A DNA stretch of 64,000 nt from Streptomyces sp. V2I9 (GCF_030817475.1 NZ_JAUSZJ010000002.1:704501-768500), one strand, 5' to 3'; positions 1 to 11,046 are shown, counted from the stretch's first letter. Numbers and translations are program-made. The notes: a model not told the origin generated them from the sequence alone.

Positions 1-444
1 GAGCCGGGCGAACGCGACCAGGGCGGGGCTGAGCCACAGCGCGGTCCGCTCGGGCGCCGCCATGGCGAGGTTCTTGGGGACCATCTCCCCGATGACCAGG
101 TGCAGGACCACCACGGACAGCAGCGCGAGGGCGAAGCCGAGGGGGTGGACCAGTCCGTCGGGAACGTGTGCGGCGTGGAAGACCGGCTCCAGGAGGTGGG
201 CGACGGTCGGCTCGGCGACGGCTCCGAGGGTGAGGGAGCAGACGGTGATGCCGAACTGGGCGGCCGCCATCATCTGCGGCAGGTTCTCCAGGCCGTGCAG
301 GACCGTGCGGGCGCGGCCGGAGCCCTGGGCGGCCAGCGGTTCGATCTGGCTGCGGCGGACCGAGACGAGGGCGAACTCGGCGCCGACGAAGAAGCCGTTG
401 GCCAGCACCAGGATCACGGCGAGCAGGAGGTGGAGCAGGCTCAT
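1..444 (-). CDS. CNNM/DUF21-domain membrane protein (hemolysin C family), C-terminus outside window
   Basis: Only the first 148 codons are inside the window. They encode the transmembrane CNNM (DUF21) domain: a hydrophobic N-terminus, an NGFFVGAEFALVSV signature, then further membrane segments around an EMVPKNLA motif. Full members continue into a CBS pair and a CorC/HlyC domain, which would lie before base 1. The ATG overlaps the stop of the upstream paralogue (ATGA), so the two are translationally coupled. This domain arrangement is known from CorB/CNNM-type magnesium or cobalt transport proteins. The hemolysin name is historical, and the substrate is not visible from sequence. Confidence 0.85.
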   Translation of the reverse strand, partial: MSLLHLLLAVILVLANGFFVGAEFALVSVRRSQIEPLAAQGSGRARTVLHGLENLPQMMAAAQFGITVCSLTLGAVAEPTVAHLLEPVFHAAHVPDGLVHPLGFALALLSVVVLHLVIGEMVPKNLAMAAPERTALWLSPALVAFARL

Positions 445-1799
445 CGCGCGGCCTCCAGCAGGGTCCGGCCGGCCCGGTCGGGCCGGAGGCCGGGCGTCCG
501 GGTGAACCGGACGCGTTCGGCGCGGTTGTGGCCGACCTGGCGGACGGAGATCCGCCAGCCGGGGAGTTCGGCCACGTCTCCGGGGGCGGGGATGCGGCCC
601 AGCAGCCCGGCGACGAGCCCGGCGACGGTCTCGTACGGCCCTTCGGGTACGTCCAGGCCGCCGCGGCGCAGGGTGTGGACCCGGCAGCTGCCCTCGGCGT
701 CCCAGGCCGGGCGGCCGTCGTCGCCGGTGGTGGCCGTCAGCTCGGGGCGGCCCGCGCCCTCGGCGTCGTGCTCGTCGCGGACCTCGCCGACGAGTTCCTC
801 GATGATGTCCTCCAGGGTGACGACGCCGGCGGTGCCGCCGTACTCGTCGACGACCACGGCTATCGGCTGTTCGTGGCGCAGCCGCCGCAGCAGGGGCTCC
901 ACCGGGAGCGTTCCGGGCACCAGGAGCGGGGCGACGGCGATCAGTCCGGCCGGGGTGCGGAGGCGCTCGGCGGCGGGGACGGCGAGGGCGTCCTTGAGGT
1001 GGACCATGCCGACGACCTCGTCGATGCGGTCCCGGTAGACCGGGAAGCGGGAGAGGCCGGTGGCACGGGTGAGGTTGAGGACGTCCTCGGCGGTCGCGGA
1101 GGAGTGCAGGGCGCTGACCTTCACCCGCGGGGTCATGACGTGCTGGGCGGTGAGGCCGGCCAGGGCGAGCGACCGGACGAAGAGGTCGGCGGTGTCCTGT
1201 TCCAGGGCTCCGGCGCGGGCGGAGTGCCGGGCCAGGGAGACCAGCTCGCCCGGCGTGCGGGCGGAGGCCAGCTCGTCGGTGGGCTCGACGCCCAGGAGCC
1301 GCACCAGCCGGTTGGCCAGGGCGTTGAGGAGGGTGATCACCGGGCGCAGCAGGGCGGCGAAGCGGGCCTGCGGTCCGGCGACGAAGCGGGCCACCTGGAG
1401 CGGCCGGGAGACCGCCCAGTTCTTGGGGACGAGTTCGCCGACGACCATCTGGACGGCCGAGGCGAGCAGCATGCCGACGACGACGCCGATGCCGGGGACG
1501 GCCTCCGCCGGGAGCCCGGTGGCGGTGAGGGGTCCGGCGAGCAGCTGGGCGAGGGCCGGTTCGGCGAGCATGCCCACCACCAGGGAGGTGAGGGTGATGC
1601 CGAGCTGGGTGCCGGAGAGCTGGAAGGAGAGTTCGCGCAGGGCGTGGACGACGGTGCGGGCCCGTCGGTCGCCCTCGGCGGCGGCGCGCTCGGCGTCGGG
1701 CCGGTCCACGGTGACGAGCCCGAATTCGGCCGCCACGAAGAATCCGTTGGCGAGGATGAGGAGGAAGGCAGCCGCGAGGAGCAGCAGGGGGGTGGTCAT
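441..1799 (-). CDS. CNNM-CBS-CorC/HlyC membrane protein (hemolysin C family)
   Basis: A complete 452-residue protein. Residues about 1-190 are the CNNM membrane domain (NGFFVAAEFGLVTV near the N-terminus, ELVPKNWA before the last helix). About 205-325 form a CBS pair, with a FPVYRD strand and the conserved DEYGGTAGVVTLED stretch. About 340-430 form the CorC/HlyC accessory domain. The family is linked to divalent-cation export or homeostasis, with CBS domains as adenine-nucleotide sensors; this protein's ion is not determinable here. It is the first gene of a two-paralogue operon and overlaps the next start by four bases. The 190 bases upstream hold no gene and presumably carry the promoter. 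Confidence 0.9.
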   Translation of the reverse strand: MTTPLLLLAAAFLLILANGFFVAAEFGLVTVDRPDAERAAAEGDRRARTVVHALRELSFQLSGTQLGITLTSLVVGMLAEPALAQLLAGPLTATGLPAEAVPGIGVVVGMLLASAVQMVVGELVPKNWAVSRPLQVARFVAGPQARFAALLRPVITLLNALANRLVRLLGVEPTDELASARTPGELVSLARHSARAGALEQDTADLFVRSLALAGLTAQHVMTPRVKVSALHSSATAEDVLNLTRATGLSRFPVYRDRIDEVVGMVHLKDALAVPAAERLRTPAGLIAVAPLLVPGTLPVEPLLRRLRHEQPIAVVVDEYGGTAGVVTLEDIIEELVGEVRDEHDAEGAGRPELTATTGDDGRPAWDAEGSCRVHTLRRGGLDVPEGPYETVAGLVAGLLGRIPAPGDVAELPGWRISVRQVGHNRAERVRFTRTPGLRPDRAGRTLLEAAR

Positions 1800-1990
1800 G
1801 AGGCCGCCGCCTCCGGGGAAGGGGCGGCGCAGGTACTACCGGACGATCCGTCCATTGCTGGAAGGAGTCACTCCTTGGGTCGCAGGGAAGCCCCGCGGGC
1901 CCGGTCGGGGCCGTGGTACGGGCGGGGCGGGGCGCACGGGGCGCCGCCGTCCACCAGAGTAGACAAGAAGGCGGCCCACCGGGCGGGGGA

Positions 1991-2461
1991 TCAGGCGTCG
2001 GCGGGGGTGTCGTCGCTTCCGGCGCCGCGCGTCTCGGCCAGCGCGCGCAGGGCGCGGGCGTCGCGGATGGCCTGCTGCTTGGCGAGGCCGGGCTGGATGC
2101 CGAGGGCGGGCAGGCTGGTGCCGTCGCTGAGGTCGAGGAAGACCCAGGGGTCGCCGGAGCGCAGGTTGACGCGGAGGATCTCCTGCCAGGCCAGCCTGCG
2201 GGTCCGGGTGAGGTTGACGACGGTGACCCCGGCCTCGTCGGCGGAGACCCGCGGCCTGCTGAGCAGGGCCAGGACACCGAAGAAGAGCACCGCGACGAAG
2301 ATGAAGCTGGCCCGCTCCCCCGGGTTGAGCCGTTCCAGCATCAGCGCGACGACCGTGATGACGAGGAACATCGCCAGGCCCACGCTCAACAGGACCACCC
2401 GGGTGAGGGTGGGCCGGAAGGTGACCGGCAGGGTGGGGAGTTCGGGCCTGGGCGCGGACAT
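1991..2461 (-). CDS. PH-domain small membrane protein
   Basis: A 156-residue protein with two adjacent hydrophobic segments at about 22-44 and 52-66, followed by a short soluble C-terminal part. That part (PRVSADEAGVTVVNL, then WQEILRVNLRSGDPWVFLDL) fits the compact bacterial PH-like fold found in many actinobacterial membrane proteins. The function is unknown. It lies 38 bases downstream of hisG on the same strand, so it may be co-transcribed with the histidine genes. It carries no catalytic motif. Confidence 0.75.
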   Translation of the reverse strand: MSAPRPELPTLPVTFRPTLTRVVLLSVGLAMFLVITVVALMLERLNPGERASFIFVAVLFFGVLALLSRPRVSADEAGVTVVNLTRTRRLAWQEILRVNLRSGDPWVFLDLSDGTSLPALGIQPGLAKQQAIRDARALRALAETRGAGSDDTPADA

Positions 2462-2499
2462 CGGGGTCTTCTCTCGGGAGGTGCGGACGGCCGGGGCCG

Positions 2500-3348
2500 T
2501 CAGAGACGGCAGGCGTGGATGGCCGTGGTGAGGATGGCGCGGGCGCCGAGCTCGTACAGGTCGTCCATGATCCGCTGCGCCTCCTTGGCGGCGACCATGG
2601 AGCGGACGGCGACCCAGCCCTCGTGGTGCAGCGGGGAGATGGTCGGGGACTCCAGGCCGGGGGTGAGGGCGACGGCGCGCTCCAGGTGCTCGACGCGGCA
2701 GTCGTAGTCCATCATCACGTACGACCGGGCGACCAGGACGCCCTGGAGGCGGCGGAGGAACTGCTGCACCTTGGGGTCGTCGGCGGGGGCGCCGTTGCGG
2801 CGGATGACGACGGCCTCGGAGGTCATGATCGGCTCGCCGATCACTTCCAGTCCGGCGTTGCGCAGGCTGGTGCCGGTCTCGACCACGTCGGCGATGATCT
2901 GGGCGACGCCCAGCTCGATGGCGGTCTCGACCGCCCCGTCGAGGTGGACGACGGACGCGTTGACGCCGGCCTTGCCGAGGTGGTCGGCGACGATGCCCTC
3001 GTAGGAGGTGGCGATCGTCATGCCGTCGAAGTCCTGCGGGCCCGCCGCGGTGCCGGGCTTGGTGGCGTAGCGGAAGGTGGAGCGGGCGAAGCCGAGCTGG
3101 AGGATCTCCTCGGAGTCGGCCCCGGAGTCCAGCAGCAGGTCGCGGCCGGTGATGCCGATGTCGAGCTTGCCGGAGCTGACGTAGATCGCGATGTCGCGGG
3201 GGCGGAGGTAGAAGAACTCGACCTCGTTCTCGGGGTCGACCAGGACCAGTTCCTTGGACTCCTTGCGCTGCTGGTAGCCGGCCTCATGGAGCATCGCCAT
3301 CGCAGGCCCGGAGAGTGAACCCTTGTTGGGGACGGCGATGCGCAGCAT
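2500..3348 (-). CDS. hisG: ATP phosphoribosyltransferase (long form)
   Basis: Catalyses the first step of histidine biosynthesis, joining ATP and PRPP to give phosphoribosyl-ATP. At 282 residues it matches the long HisG form, which carries its own C-terminal regulatory domain (about 210-282) for histidine feedback. The N-terminus LRIAVPNKGSLS and the glycine/threonine-rich loop DVVETGTSLRNAGL (PRPP contact region) are typical. It follows hisE with 90 bases between them, so steps one and two of the pathway are neighbours. The ATG at 3348 directly precedes the conserved N-terminus. Confidence 0.97.
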   Translation of the reverse strand: MLRIAVPNKGSLSGPAMAMLHEAGYQQRKESKELVLVDPENEVEFFYLRPRDIAIYVSSGKLDIGITGRDLLLDSGADSEEILQLGFARSTFRYATKPGTAAGPQDFDGMTIATSYEGIVADHLGKAGVNASVVHLDGAVETAIELGVAQIIADVVETGTSLRNAGLEVIGEPIMTSEAVVIRRNGAPADDPKVQQFLRRLQGVLVARSYVMMDYDCRVEHLERAVALTPGLESPTISPLHHEGWVAVRSMVAAKEAQRIMDDLYELGARAILTTAIHACRL

Positions 3349-3438
3349 GAGGTCGGCTTCCTTCGTGCGGAGGGAGTGTGCGGGTGGTGTCGCGCTGGTG
3401 TCGCTCGGGCCCGGCCCGAGGGCAGGCCGGGGGGCGGC

Positions 3439-3711
3439 TCAGAGATGGGCGTAGACGTCGTCGAGCGAGATCCCGCGGGCGACCATCATCACCTGGACGT
3501 GGTACAGCAGCTGGGAGATCTCCTCGGCGGCGGCCTCCTTGCCCTCGTACTCGGCGGCCATCCAGACCTCGGCGGCCTCCTCGACGACCTTCTTGCCGAT
3601 CGCATGCACGCCCTTGCCCACCAGTTCGGCGGTGCGGGAGGTCGCGGGGTCGCCTTCGGCGGCCTTGAGCTGGAGCTCGGCGAAGAGCTCTTCGAAGGTT
3701 TTCTGTCCCAT
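3439..3711 (-). CDS. hisE: Phosphoribosyl-ATP pyrophosphatase
   Basis: Hydrolyses phosphoribosyl-ATP to phosphoribosyl-AMP, the second histidine step. The 90-residue protein is the normal length for stand-alone HisE. It shows the MazG-like helix signature [15 protein letters not shown] with its metal-binding glutamates, and [15 protein letters not shown] chose the ATG at 3711 (protein beginning [10 protein letters not shown]) because longer readings in this frame are low-complexity arginine-rich sequence. It lies 35 bases after ribH and 90 before hisG, at the junction of the riboflavin and histidine genes. Confidence 0.95.
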   Translation of the reverse strand: MGQKTFEELFAELQLKAAEGDPATSRTAELVGKGVHAIGKKVVEEAAEVWMAAEYEGKEAAAEEISQLLYHVQVMMVARGISLDDVYAHL

Positions 3712-3746
3712 GATGGTCCTCAGAATACGGGGTCGCGCGGGGGCAC

Positions 3747-4232
3747 TCAGCGCCAGGGTTCGCTGACGGTGCGCAGCGTGGCCGCGGTGGCGACGGCGGC
3801 GGTGACCGCTTCGTGCCCCTTGTCCTCGTTGGAGCCTTCGAGCCCGGCGCGGTCGAGCGCCTGCTCCTCGGTGTCGCAGGTCAGTACGCCGAATCCGACG
3901 GGAACACCGGTGTCGACGGTGACCTGGGTGAGGCCGAGGGTGACGCCCTGGGAGACGTATTCGAAGTGGGGGGTGCCGCCCCGGATGACCACGCCGAGGG
4001 CGACGATCGCGTCGTAGCCGCGTCCGGCGAGCACCTTGGCGACGACGGGCAGTTCGAAGGAGCCGGGGACGCGCAGGAGGGTCGGTTCGTCGATGCCCAG
4101 CTCGTGCAGGGCGCGCAGGGCGCCGTCGACGAGTCCGTCCATGACCTTCTCGTGCCACTGGGCCGCGATCACGGCCACGCGGAGGTCGCCGCAGTTGCGT
4201 ACGGACAGTTCGGGTGCACCCTTGCCGCTCAT
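3747..4232 (-). CDS. ribH: 6,7-dimethyl-8-ribityllumazine synthase
   Basis: Condenses 5-amino-6-ribitylaminouracil with 3,4-dihydroxy-2-butanone 4-phosphate, the penultimate riboflavin step. The 161-residue protein has the family landmarks: an N-terminal [17 protein letters not shown] strand-helix, the PGSFELP substrate loop, [15 protein letters not shown], and a C-terminal DRAG with adjacent residues. It is the last gene of the rib operon, 31 bases after ribBA, and so falls under the FMN riboswitch about 4 kb upstream. Confidence 0.97.
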
Positions 4233-4263
4233 GTCTCTCCTGATGGTGATGGGGTGGTGGTGG

Positions 4264-5558
<1,295 letters not shown>

Positions 5559-5562
<4 letters not shown>

Positions 5563-6203
5563 GCCGTGGCTCCTTCCAGAGCGGGTGTCCGCGAACGCAG
5601 CCACCAGTCGCGCATCCCCCACAGGACGAGGGCGCCGTAGATCACGTAGACGAAACCGGAGAAGGCGAAACCGTTGGCGAAGTTCAGCGGGACGCCGACC
5701 AGGTCGACCAGCAGCCAGGCGAACCAGAACTCGACCATGCCGCGGGCCTGGGCGTACATCGCGACGACGGTGCCGACGAAGATGTACGCGTCCGGCCACG
5801 GGTCCCAGGACAGCGACGGGAACGCGGTGAACAGGCCCCCGACGGCGAGGGTGCCCAGCGCGGCGGCGCCGATGAGCACGCCGCGCTCGCGCCAGGTGGC
5901 GAAGCGGACGGCGATGGAGCCGTCCTGGGCCTGCTGCCTGCCCCGGTTCCAGGACCACCAGCCCCACAGGGCGACGACGATGACGACGAGCTGCTTGCCC
6001 GCGCTGCCGGAGAGGTGGGCGGAGGCGAAGGCGACGAGCAGGATCACGCCGGAGAGGAGCTGGGCGGGCCAGGTCCAGATGGAGCGCCGCCAGCCGAGGG
6101 CCAGGGCGATCAGGCCGACGATGTTGCCGATCATGTCCGACCACTTGATGTGCTGGCCGAAGACGGCGAACGCCTCGGAGTTGAGCCAGTTCGCGGGGTT
6201 CAT
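5559..6203 (-). CDS. ribM: PnuC-family riboflavin transporter RibM
   Basis: A 214-residue integral membrane protein of the PnuC family: hydrophobic helices throughout, an early [20 protein letters not shown] segment, and the aromatic [12 protein letters not shown] motif typical of PnuC. PnuC proteins are facilitators for vitamin precursors. Members inside rib operons of Streptomyces and Corynebacterium (RibM) have been shown to carry riboflavin and its analogues, and the placement between ribE and ribBA under an FMN riboswitch argues for the same here. It overlaps both neighbours by four bases. Nicotinamide riboside is the alternative substrate but fits the context less well. Confidence 0.88.
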
Positions 6204-6808
6204 CGCGGGTCCTGTCCGGTCCGGTCGCCGAGCATCCGCTCGACGTACTTGGCGATCACGTCCACTTCCAGGTTGACCGGATCGCCGGGCTGCTTGTGGC
6301 CGAGCGTGGTCAGGGCGAGGGTGGTGGGGATGAGGCTGACGGTGAAGTGGCCGGCCGCCGCGTCGACGACGGTGAGACTGACTCCGTCGACGGTGATGGA
6401 GCCCTTCTCCACGACGTACCGGGCCAGCTCCGGCGGCAGGGAGACCTTGACGATCTCCCAGTGCTCGGAGGGGGTGCGCTCCACGATGGTGCCCGTGCCG
6501 TCCACGTGGCCCTGGACGAGGTGTCCGCCGAGCCGGCCGCCGAGCGCCATCGGGCGCTCCAGGTTGACGCGGGAGCCGGGGGCGAGTGCGCCGAGGCTGG
6601 AGCGCTCCAGGGTCTCGGCCATCACGACGGCGGTGAACTCGCCGTCCGCGGTGTCCACGACCGTGAGGCAGACGCCGTTGACCGCGATGGAGTCGCCGTG
6701 CCGCGCGCCCTCGGTGACGAGGGGGCCGCGCAGCCGGAAGCGGGAGGCGTCGGCGAGGCGCTCGACGGCGGTGACCTCACCGAGTTCTTCGATGATTCCG
6801 GTGAACAT
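6200..6808 (-). CDS. ribE: Riboflavin synthase alpha chain
   Basis: Dismutates two lumazine molecules into riboflavin plus the pyrimidine precursor. The 202-residue protein shows the two internal lumazine-binding repeats of the family. The first begins [10 protein letters not shown] and contains NGVCLTVVD; the second contains [16 protein letters not shown]. The ATG at 6808 overlaps the ribD stop by one base, and its own stop overlaps ribM. The sequence is full length, with no sign of damage. Confidence 0.97.
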   Translation of the reverse strand: MFTGIIEELGEVTAVERLADASRFRLRGPLVTEGARHGDSIAVNGVCLTVVDTADGEFTAVVMAETLERSSLGALAPGSRVNLERPMALGGRLGGHLVQGHVDGTGTIVERTPSEHWEIVKVSLPPELARYVVEKGSITVDGVSLTVVDAAAGHFTVSLIPTTLALTTLGHKQPGDPVNLEVDVIAKYVERMLGDRTGQDPR

Positions 6809-7908
6809 CAGTTTCCCTTCCGAGCAGGGGCGGGTACGGCGGTGACGCGCAGATCGGGGCCGATCGCCGCGGTCTCCGTCACTTCGAGGCGCAACGCGCG
6901 GGAGATGGTGGTGATTCCGGCGTCGGCGAGGGCGGCGGGGCCCGCGCCGAGCAGGACGGGGGCGAGGTAGCCGACGACCTTGTCGACCTTCCCGGCGGCG
7001 ACGAAGGCGCCCGCGAGGGTGGGGCCGCCTTCGAGGAGTACGGAGCGGACGCCACGGGCGTGCAGGGCGTCGAGGAGGGCGTCGAGGTCCAGGCCCGGGC
7101 CGGTGGCGGCGCGGGGCAGACGCAGGACGGACACGCCGGGGAGATGGCCGTCCGGGGCGTCGTCGGCGACGGCGATCAGGGTGGGCGCGGTGCCGTCCAG
7201 GACCCGGGCGCCGGGCTTCACGGCGGTGGCGTCCGTGTCGAGGACGACCCGCAGCGGCTGGGTGGCGCCGTCGATGCCGCGTACGCCCAGCTGGGGGTCG
7301 TCGGTGCGGGCGGTGCCGGAGCCGACGAGGACGGCGTCGGCCTCGGCGCGCAGCCGGTGGACGTCGGCGCGGGCCTCGGGCGAGGTGATCCAGCGGCTGG
7401 TGGCGTCGGCGGCGGCGATCCGGCCGTCGAGGGTGGCGGCGTACTTCCACAGGACGTACGGGCGGCCGAGGCGCACCGAGGTCAGCCAGGCGGCGTTGAC
7501 GGCCTCGGCCTCGTCGGCGAGGAGCCCCCGCTCGGCCCGGACCCCGGCGGCGCGCAGGGTGTCGCCGCCGCCGGTGGCCTGCGGGTCCGGGTCGCCGACC
7601 GCGTACACGACCCGGCTGATCCCGGCGGCCAGGAGGGCCCGCGAGCAGGGGCCGGTGCGGCCGGTGTGGTCGCAGGGTTCGAGGGTGACGTAGGCGGTGC
7701 CGCCGCGGGCCCGCCCGCCGGCCGCGCGCAGCGCGTGGACCTCGGCGTGCGGCCCTCCGGCGCGCTGATGGAAGCCTTCGCCGACCACGGCTCCGGAGGC
7801 GTCGGTGATCACACAGCCGACGACCGGATTGGGGCTGGTGGAGCCGAGACCGCGCGCGGCGAGCGTGACGGCTCGGCGCATGGCGGTGATGTCGGCTGCG
7901 GTGTCCAC
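6808..7908 (-). CDS. ribD: Bifunctional diaminohydroxyphosphoribosylaminopyrimidine deaminase / uracil reductase
   Basis: Performs the deamination and side-chain reduction after GTP cyclohydrolase II. The deaminase domain (about 1-145) has the zinc signature HAEVHAL followed by EPCDHTGRTGPC. The reductase domain (about 150-366) has WKYAATLDGRIAAADATS. The start is GTG at 7908, with an AGGAGGA ribosome site five bases before it. It is the first gene of ribD-ribE-ribM-ribBA-ribH. The leader between 7909 and 8210 contains the FMN riboswitch and about 180 bases of intervening sequence that probably form the expression platform. Confidence 0.96.
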   Translation of the reverse strand: MDTAADITAMRRAVTLAARGLGSTSPNPVVGCVITDASGAVVGEGFHQRAGGPHAEVHALRAAGGRARGGTAYVTLEPCDHTGRTGPCSRALLAAGISRVVYAVGDPDPQATGGGDTLRAAGVRAERGLLADEAEAVNAAWLTSVRLGRPYVLWKYAATLDGRIAAADATSRWITSPEARADVHRLRAEADAVLVGSGTARTDDPQLGVRGIDGATQPLRVVLDTDATAVKPGARVLDGTAPTLIAVADDAPDGHLPGVSVLRLPRAATGPGLDLDALLDALHARGVRSVLLEGGPTLAGAFVAAGKVDKVVGYLAPVLLGAGPAALADAGITTISRALRLEVTETAAIGPDLRVTAVPAPARKGN

Positions 7909-8085
7909 CGGGTCCTCCTGCCTCTTCGGGCACGGACTCCGGGGCCTGTCGATGACGACAGAGAGCGGTTCACCTGCGGAAACGCCGGAAATCCCCTACG
8001 AACGGGGAACGCCGGGAACGCACGGGCCCGGAAGGAATCCCGGCCACGCGTCCGCCGACGGCGGCGTACCGATGACGAACCGCCG

Positions 8086-8210
8086 CGCACTGCCTCCCAT
8101 CCGGACTTTCACCGTCGGTCCAGGAATTTCACCTGGTCAACCGGCCGCTGGCTGCGGACGGGTCGCGGACTGTAACCGCCGGTTCGGAATTGCACCGACC
8201 CCGGAGTGCG
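8086..8210 (-). promoter_or_regulatory. FMN riboswitch (RFN element) controlling the rib operon
   Basis: Read on the minus strand, this segment has the RFN hallmarks in order: GGGGTCGGTG near the 5' end, CCGGCGGTTACAGTCCGCGA, GGTGAAATTCCTGGACCGAC, and GGTGAAAGTCCGGATGGGAG at the 3' side. The closing P1 helix is visible: CGCACT (8210-8205) pairs perfectly with AGTGCG (8091-8086). FMN binding in this family switches off downstream rib genes. The ribD start lies 178 bases further on. I did not resolve whether control is by termination or by masking the ribosome site. Confidence 0.96.
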
Positions 8211-8351
8211 CTGCTACTGGTACGCAATCAGTCTGCCATGGACGCCGCACGGCCATGCGGGTGACCGCTGTGGCCTGGGTCACAGGGCGGGCTGGCGCGT
8301 TTTCGTCGGCGCGAACGCGACAACGTCGTCATGCGGGAAGTTGACCCTTAA

Positions 8352-8385
8352 AGGTCCAGACCTATTGACGCTCTGGTCTAGTCCT
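8352..8385 (+). promoter_or_regulatory. Paired 12-bp chitinase operator repeats (DasR-like sites)
   Basis: Two related 12-mers, AGGTCCAGACCT at 8352-8363 and TGGTCTAGTCCT at 8374-8385, are 22 bp apart start to start and flank the -35 hexamer. Streptomyces chitinase promoters are known for TGGTCCAGACCT-type direct repeats, and the N-acetylglucosamine regulator DasR binds the related TGGTCTAGACCA element. The first copy is 11/12 identical to the chitinase repeat. The expected effect is repression released by chitin breakdown products. Confidence 0.8.
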
Positions 8386-8393
8386 CTTAATCT
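8365..8393 (+). promoter_or_regulatory. Chitinase promoter (-35/-10)
   Basis: TTGACG at 8365-8370 and TAATCT at 8388-8393 are separated by exactly 17 bases, a housekeeping-sigma arrangement. The -35 lies between the two operator repeats and the -10 just follows the second, so a repressor bound there would exclude polymerase. The chitinase ATG is about 118 bases past the -10. The start point is inferred, not mapped. Confidence 0.7.
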
Positions 8394-8510
8394 CTGCGTC
8401 ACCTCCGAGGCTCGGTCCCACGGTGCGCGCACACCGGGACCCCGACAGACCCACCCCCTTTTCAGCCAGTTGTGTTGTGTTCTGCCGACCTCCCCAGGAG
8501 GAACGACCAC

Positions 8511-10865
8511 ATGCTGTCCCCCACCCGAGCGCGAGCCACCCTTCTCGCCGCCGGCGCCGCCGTCGCCGGACTGCTGCTGAGCTCCCTCGCCGCAGGCCCC
8601 TCGGCCGCCGCCGACCAGAACTCCTGTCGCCCCGACGGCCTGTACCAGACCCCCGGCGTCGACGTCCCCTACTGCTCCGTCTACGACGCGGACGGACGCG
8701 AGAAGATGGGCGCCGACCACCAGCGGCGCGTCATCGGCTACTTCACCAACTGGCGTACCGGCAAGGACGGCAAGGGCGCCTACCTCGTCCCGGACATCCC
8801 GTGGGACAAGGTCACGCACCTCAACTACGCCTTCGCGCACGTCGACGGCTCCAACAAGCTCTCGGTCGGACCCGACAGCGCCGACAATGCCTCCACCGGC
8901 ATGACCTGGCCCGGTGTCGCGGGCGCCGAGATGGACCCGGCGCTCCCCTACAAGGGGCACTTCAACCTGCTGACGAAGTACAAGAAGCAGCACCCGAACG
9001 TGAAGACCCTGGTCTCCGTGGGCGGTTGGGCCGAGACGGGCGGCTACTTCGGTCCCGACGGCAAGCGGGTGGACTCCGGCGGCTTCTACGCGATGGCCAC
9101 CAACGCCGACGGCTCGGTCAACCAGGCCGGCATCGACACCTTCGCGGACTCGGCCGTCGACTTCATCAAGAAGTACGGCTTCAACGGCGTCGACATCGAC
9201 TACGAGTACGCGACCACGATGAAGGACGCGGGCAACCCGCTGGACCACACGCTGTCCAACGGCCGCCGCGCCGGGCTGGTCAAGGGCTACGACGCCCTGA
9301 TGAAGACGCTCCGCGAGAAGCTCGACCGCGCGGGCGCCGCCGACGGCAAGCATTACCTGCTGACCGTCGCCGCCCCCTCCTCCGGCTACCTGCTGCGGGG
9401 CATGGAGACGTACCAGATGCAGAAGTACCTGGACTACGTCAACATCATGTCCTACGACCTGCACGGCGCCTGGAACGAGTACGTCGGCCCGAACGCCTCC
9501 CTGTTCGACGACGGCAAGGACGCCGAACTGGCCCAGGCGAGCGTGTACTCCACCTCGCAGTACGGCGGGACCGGCTACCTCAACACCGACTGGGCCTACC
9601 ACTACTTCCGCGGCTCGATGCCGGCCGGCCGGATCAACATCGGCCTGCCGTACTACACCCGCGGCTTCAAGAACGTGCAGGGCGGCACCGACGGGCTGTG
9701 GGGCCGGGCGGCCACGACCGACTGCCCGGCGGGCGCGGGGCTGACCAAGTGCGGTGACGGCGCGGTCGGCATCGACAACCTCTGGCACGACAAGGACACG
9801 GGCGGCAAGGAATCGCCCGCCGGTTCCAACCCGATGTGGCACGCGAAGAACCTGGAGAAGGGCATCGTCGGGGACTACGTCACGGACTACGGCTTCCCGG
9901 CGAACACCCGGCTGACCGGCACGTACGCCCGCAAGTACGACTCCACGCTGGTCGCCCCGTGGCTGTGGAATGCCGAGAAGAAGGTGTTCCTCTCCACCGA
10001 GGACGAGCAGTCGGTGAAGGCCAAGGCCGACTACGTCGTGGACAAGGGCATCGGCGGCACGATGATCTGGGAGCTGGCCGGCGACTACCGGTGGAACGCC
10101 GCCAAGGGCCAGTACGAGAGCGGTGACACGCTGACGACCGCGATGTACGACGCGTTCAAGTCGGCCTCCCCGTACGGCGCGAAGCGCTCCACGATCGACC
10201 TGCCCACCCAGGCCGTGAACATCGACGTCTCCTTCGGGCAGTTCCCGCTGGGCGACTCCAACTACCCGATCAGCCCCAAGCTGAAGATCACCAACCGGAC
10301 CAAGGCCACCCTGCCCGGCGGTACGGAGTTCCAGTTCGACTACTCCACCTCCGCCCCGGCCAACGCCAAGGACCAGTCCGGCTTCGGCACGACGATCGTC
10401 CGCAGCGACCACAAGGCGGCCAACAACATCGGCGGTCTCAAGGGCGACTACAACCGCGTCTCGCTGAAGCTCCCGGCCTGGCAGACCCTGGCCCCCGGCG
10501 CCTCGGTGGAGCTGGACTTCGTCTACTACCTGCCCACGTCCACGCCGTCGAACTGGACCGTCACCTTCGGCGGGAAGTCCTACTCCCTCGCCGGTGACCT
10601 GGCCCGCGGCACCACCGTGGTCGAGCCCGGCACCGGGACCGGCCCCACGCCGACGCCGGACCCGACCGGCCCGACCCCGAGCCCGTCCCCGACCCAGCCG
10701 GGCGGCACCTGCACGGCCCCGGCCTGGAGCGCGGCCACCGAGTACGGCGGCGGCTCGACCGTCAGCCACGGCGGCCACCAGTGGAAGGCGTCGTGGTGGA
10801 CGAAGGGCGAGACGCCCGGATCGACCGGCCAGTGGGGCGTCTGGAAGGACCTCGGCGCCTGCTGA
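8511..10865 (+). CDS. Secreted GH18 chitinase with C-terminal chitin-binding domain
   Basis: Hydrolyses chitin outside the cell. The 784-residue protein has an N-terminal signal peptide (basic THR-rich start, hydrophobic core, AAGPSAAA cleavage region near 37-38). A GH18 catalytic domain (about 65-550) carries the D228-x-D230-x-E232 active-site motif in [12 protein letters not shown] beta-rich ChiC-type domain (about 556-705) and a Pro/Thr linker (705-733) follow, then a CBM5/12 module (734-784, [20 protein letters not shown]). The ATG at 8511 has AGGAGG nine bases upstream; a longer start at 8472 would spoil the signal peptide. It stands alone under the repeat-controlled promoter above. Confidence 0.95.
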   Translation: MLSPTRARATLLAAGAAVAGLLLSSLAAGPSAAADQNSCRPDGLYQTPGVDVPYCSVYDADGREKMGADHQRRVIGYFTNWRTGKDGKGAYLVPDIPWDKVTHLNYAFAHVDGSNKLSVGPDSADNASTGMTWPGVAGAEMDPALPYKGHFNLLTKYKKQHPNVKTLVSVGGWAETGGYFGPDGKRVDSGGFYAMATNADGSVNQAGIDTFADSAVDFIKKYGFNGVDIDYEYATTMKDAGNPLDHTLSNGRRAGLVKGYDALMKTLREKLDRAGAADGKHYLLTVAAPSSGYLLRGMETYQMQKYLDYVNIMSYDLHGAWNEYVGPNASLFDDGKDAELAQASVYSTSQYGGTGYLNTDWAYHYFRGSMPAGRINIGLPYYTRGFKNVQGGTDGLWGRAATTDCPAGAGLTKCGDGAVGIDNLWHDKDTGGKESPAGSNPMWHAKNLEKGIVGDYVTDYGFPANTRLTGTYARKYDSTLVAPWLWNAEKKVFLSTEDEQSVKAKADYVVDKGIGGTMIWELAGDYRWNAAKGQYESGDTLTTAMYDAFKSASPYGAKRSTIDLPTQAVNIDVSFGQFPLGDSNYPISPKLKITNRTKATLPGGTEFQFDYSTSAPANAKDQSGFGTTIVRSDHKAANNIGGLKGDYNRVSLKLPAWQTLAPGASVELDFVYYLPTSTPSNWTVTFGGKSYSLAGDLARGTTVVEPGTGTGPTPTPDPTGPTPSPSPTQPGGTCTAPAWSAATEYGGGSTVSHGGHQWKASWWTKGETPGSTGQWGVWKDLGAC

Positions 10866-10967
10866 CCCCTCCGGCCCCCGGGCGGCGGCCCACCCGGCGG
10901 CCCGGCCTGAGCGGCCCCACCCCTGCCGGCCGCCGGGCCGCCGGCCGGCCTCGGGCGGAAGGACCTC

Positions 10968-11046
10968 GGGCCGGGCGTCCGGGCCGGCGCGGAGGGCACG
11001 GGCCGGGCGTCCGGGCCGGCGCGAAGGGCACGGGCCGGGCGTCCGG
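10968..11046. repeat. 32-bp tandem repeat, about 2.5 copies
   Basis: Copies begin at 10968, 11000 and 11032. The first two are 32 bases long and differ at one base (CGCGGAGGG versus CGCGAAGGG); the third breaks off after about 15 bases. Each starts GGGCCGGGCGTCC. The array sits in the 248-base gap between the convergent chitinase and ROK regulator genes. It has no reading frame worth calling. It may be a replication-slippage product or part of a transcription-ending region. Confidence 0.85.

Noticed and set aside
528..2531. Long plus-strand open frame opposite the CNNM/CBS and PH-domain genes
   Set aside because: The translation is low-complexity Gly/Asp/Glu/Val/Arg, typical of antisense frames in GC-rich DNA.
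10968..11046. CRISPR-like repeats
   Set aside because: The copies are directly adjacent with no spacers, and there are only about 2.5 of them; it is a tandem repeat. No cas gene is nearby.
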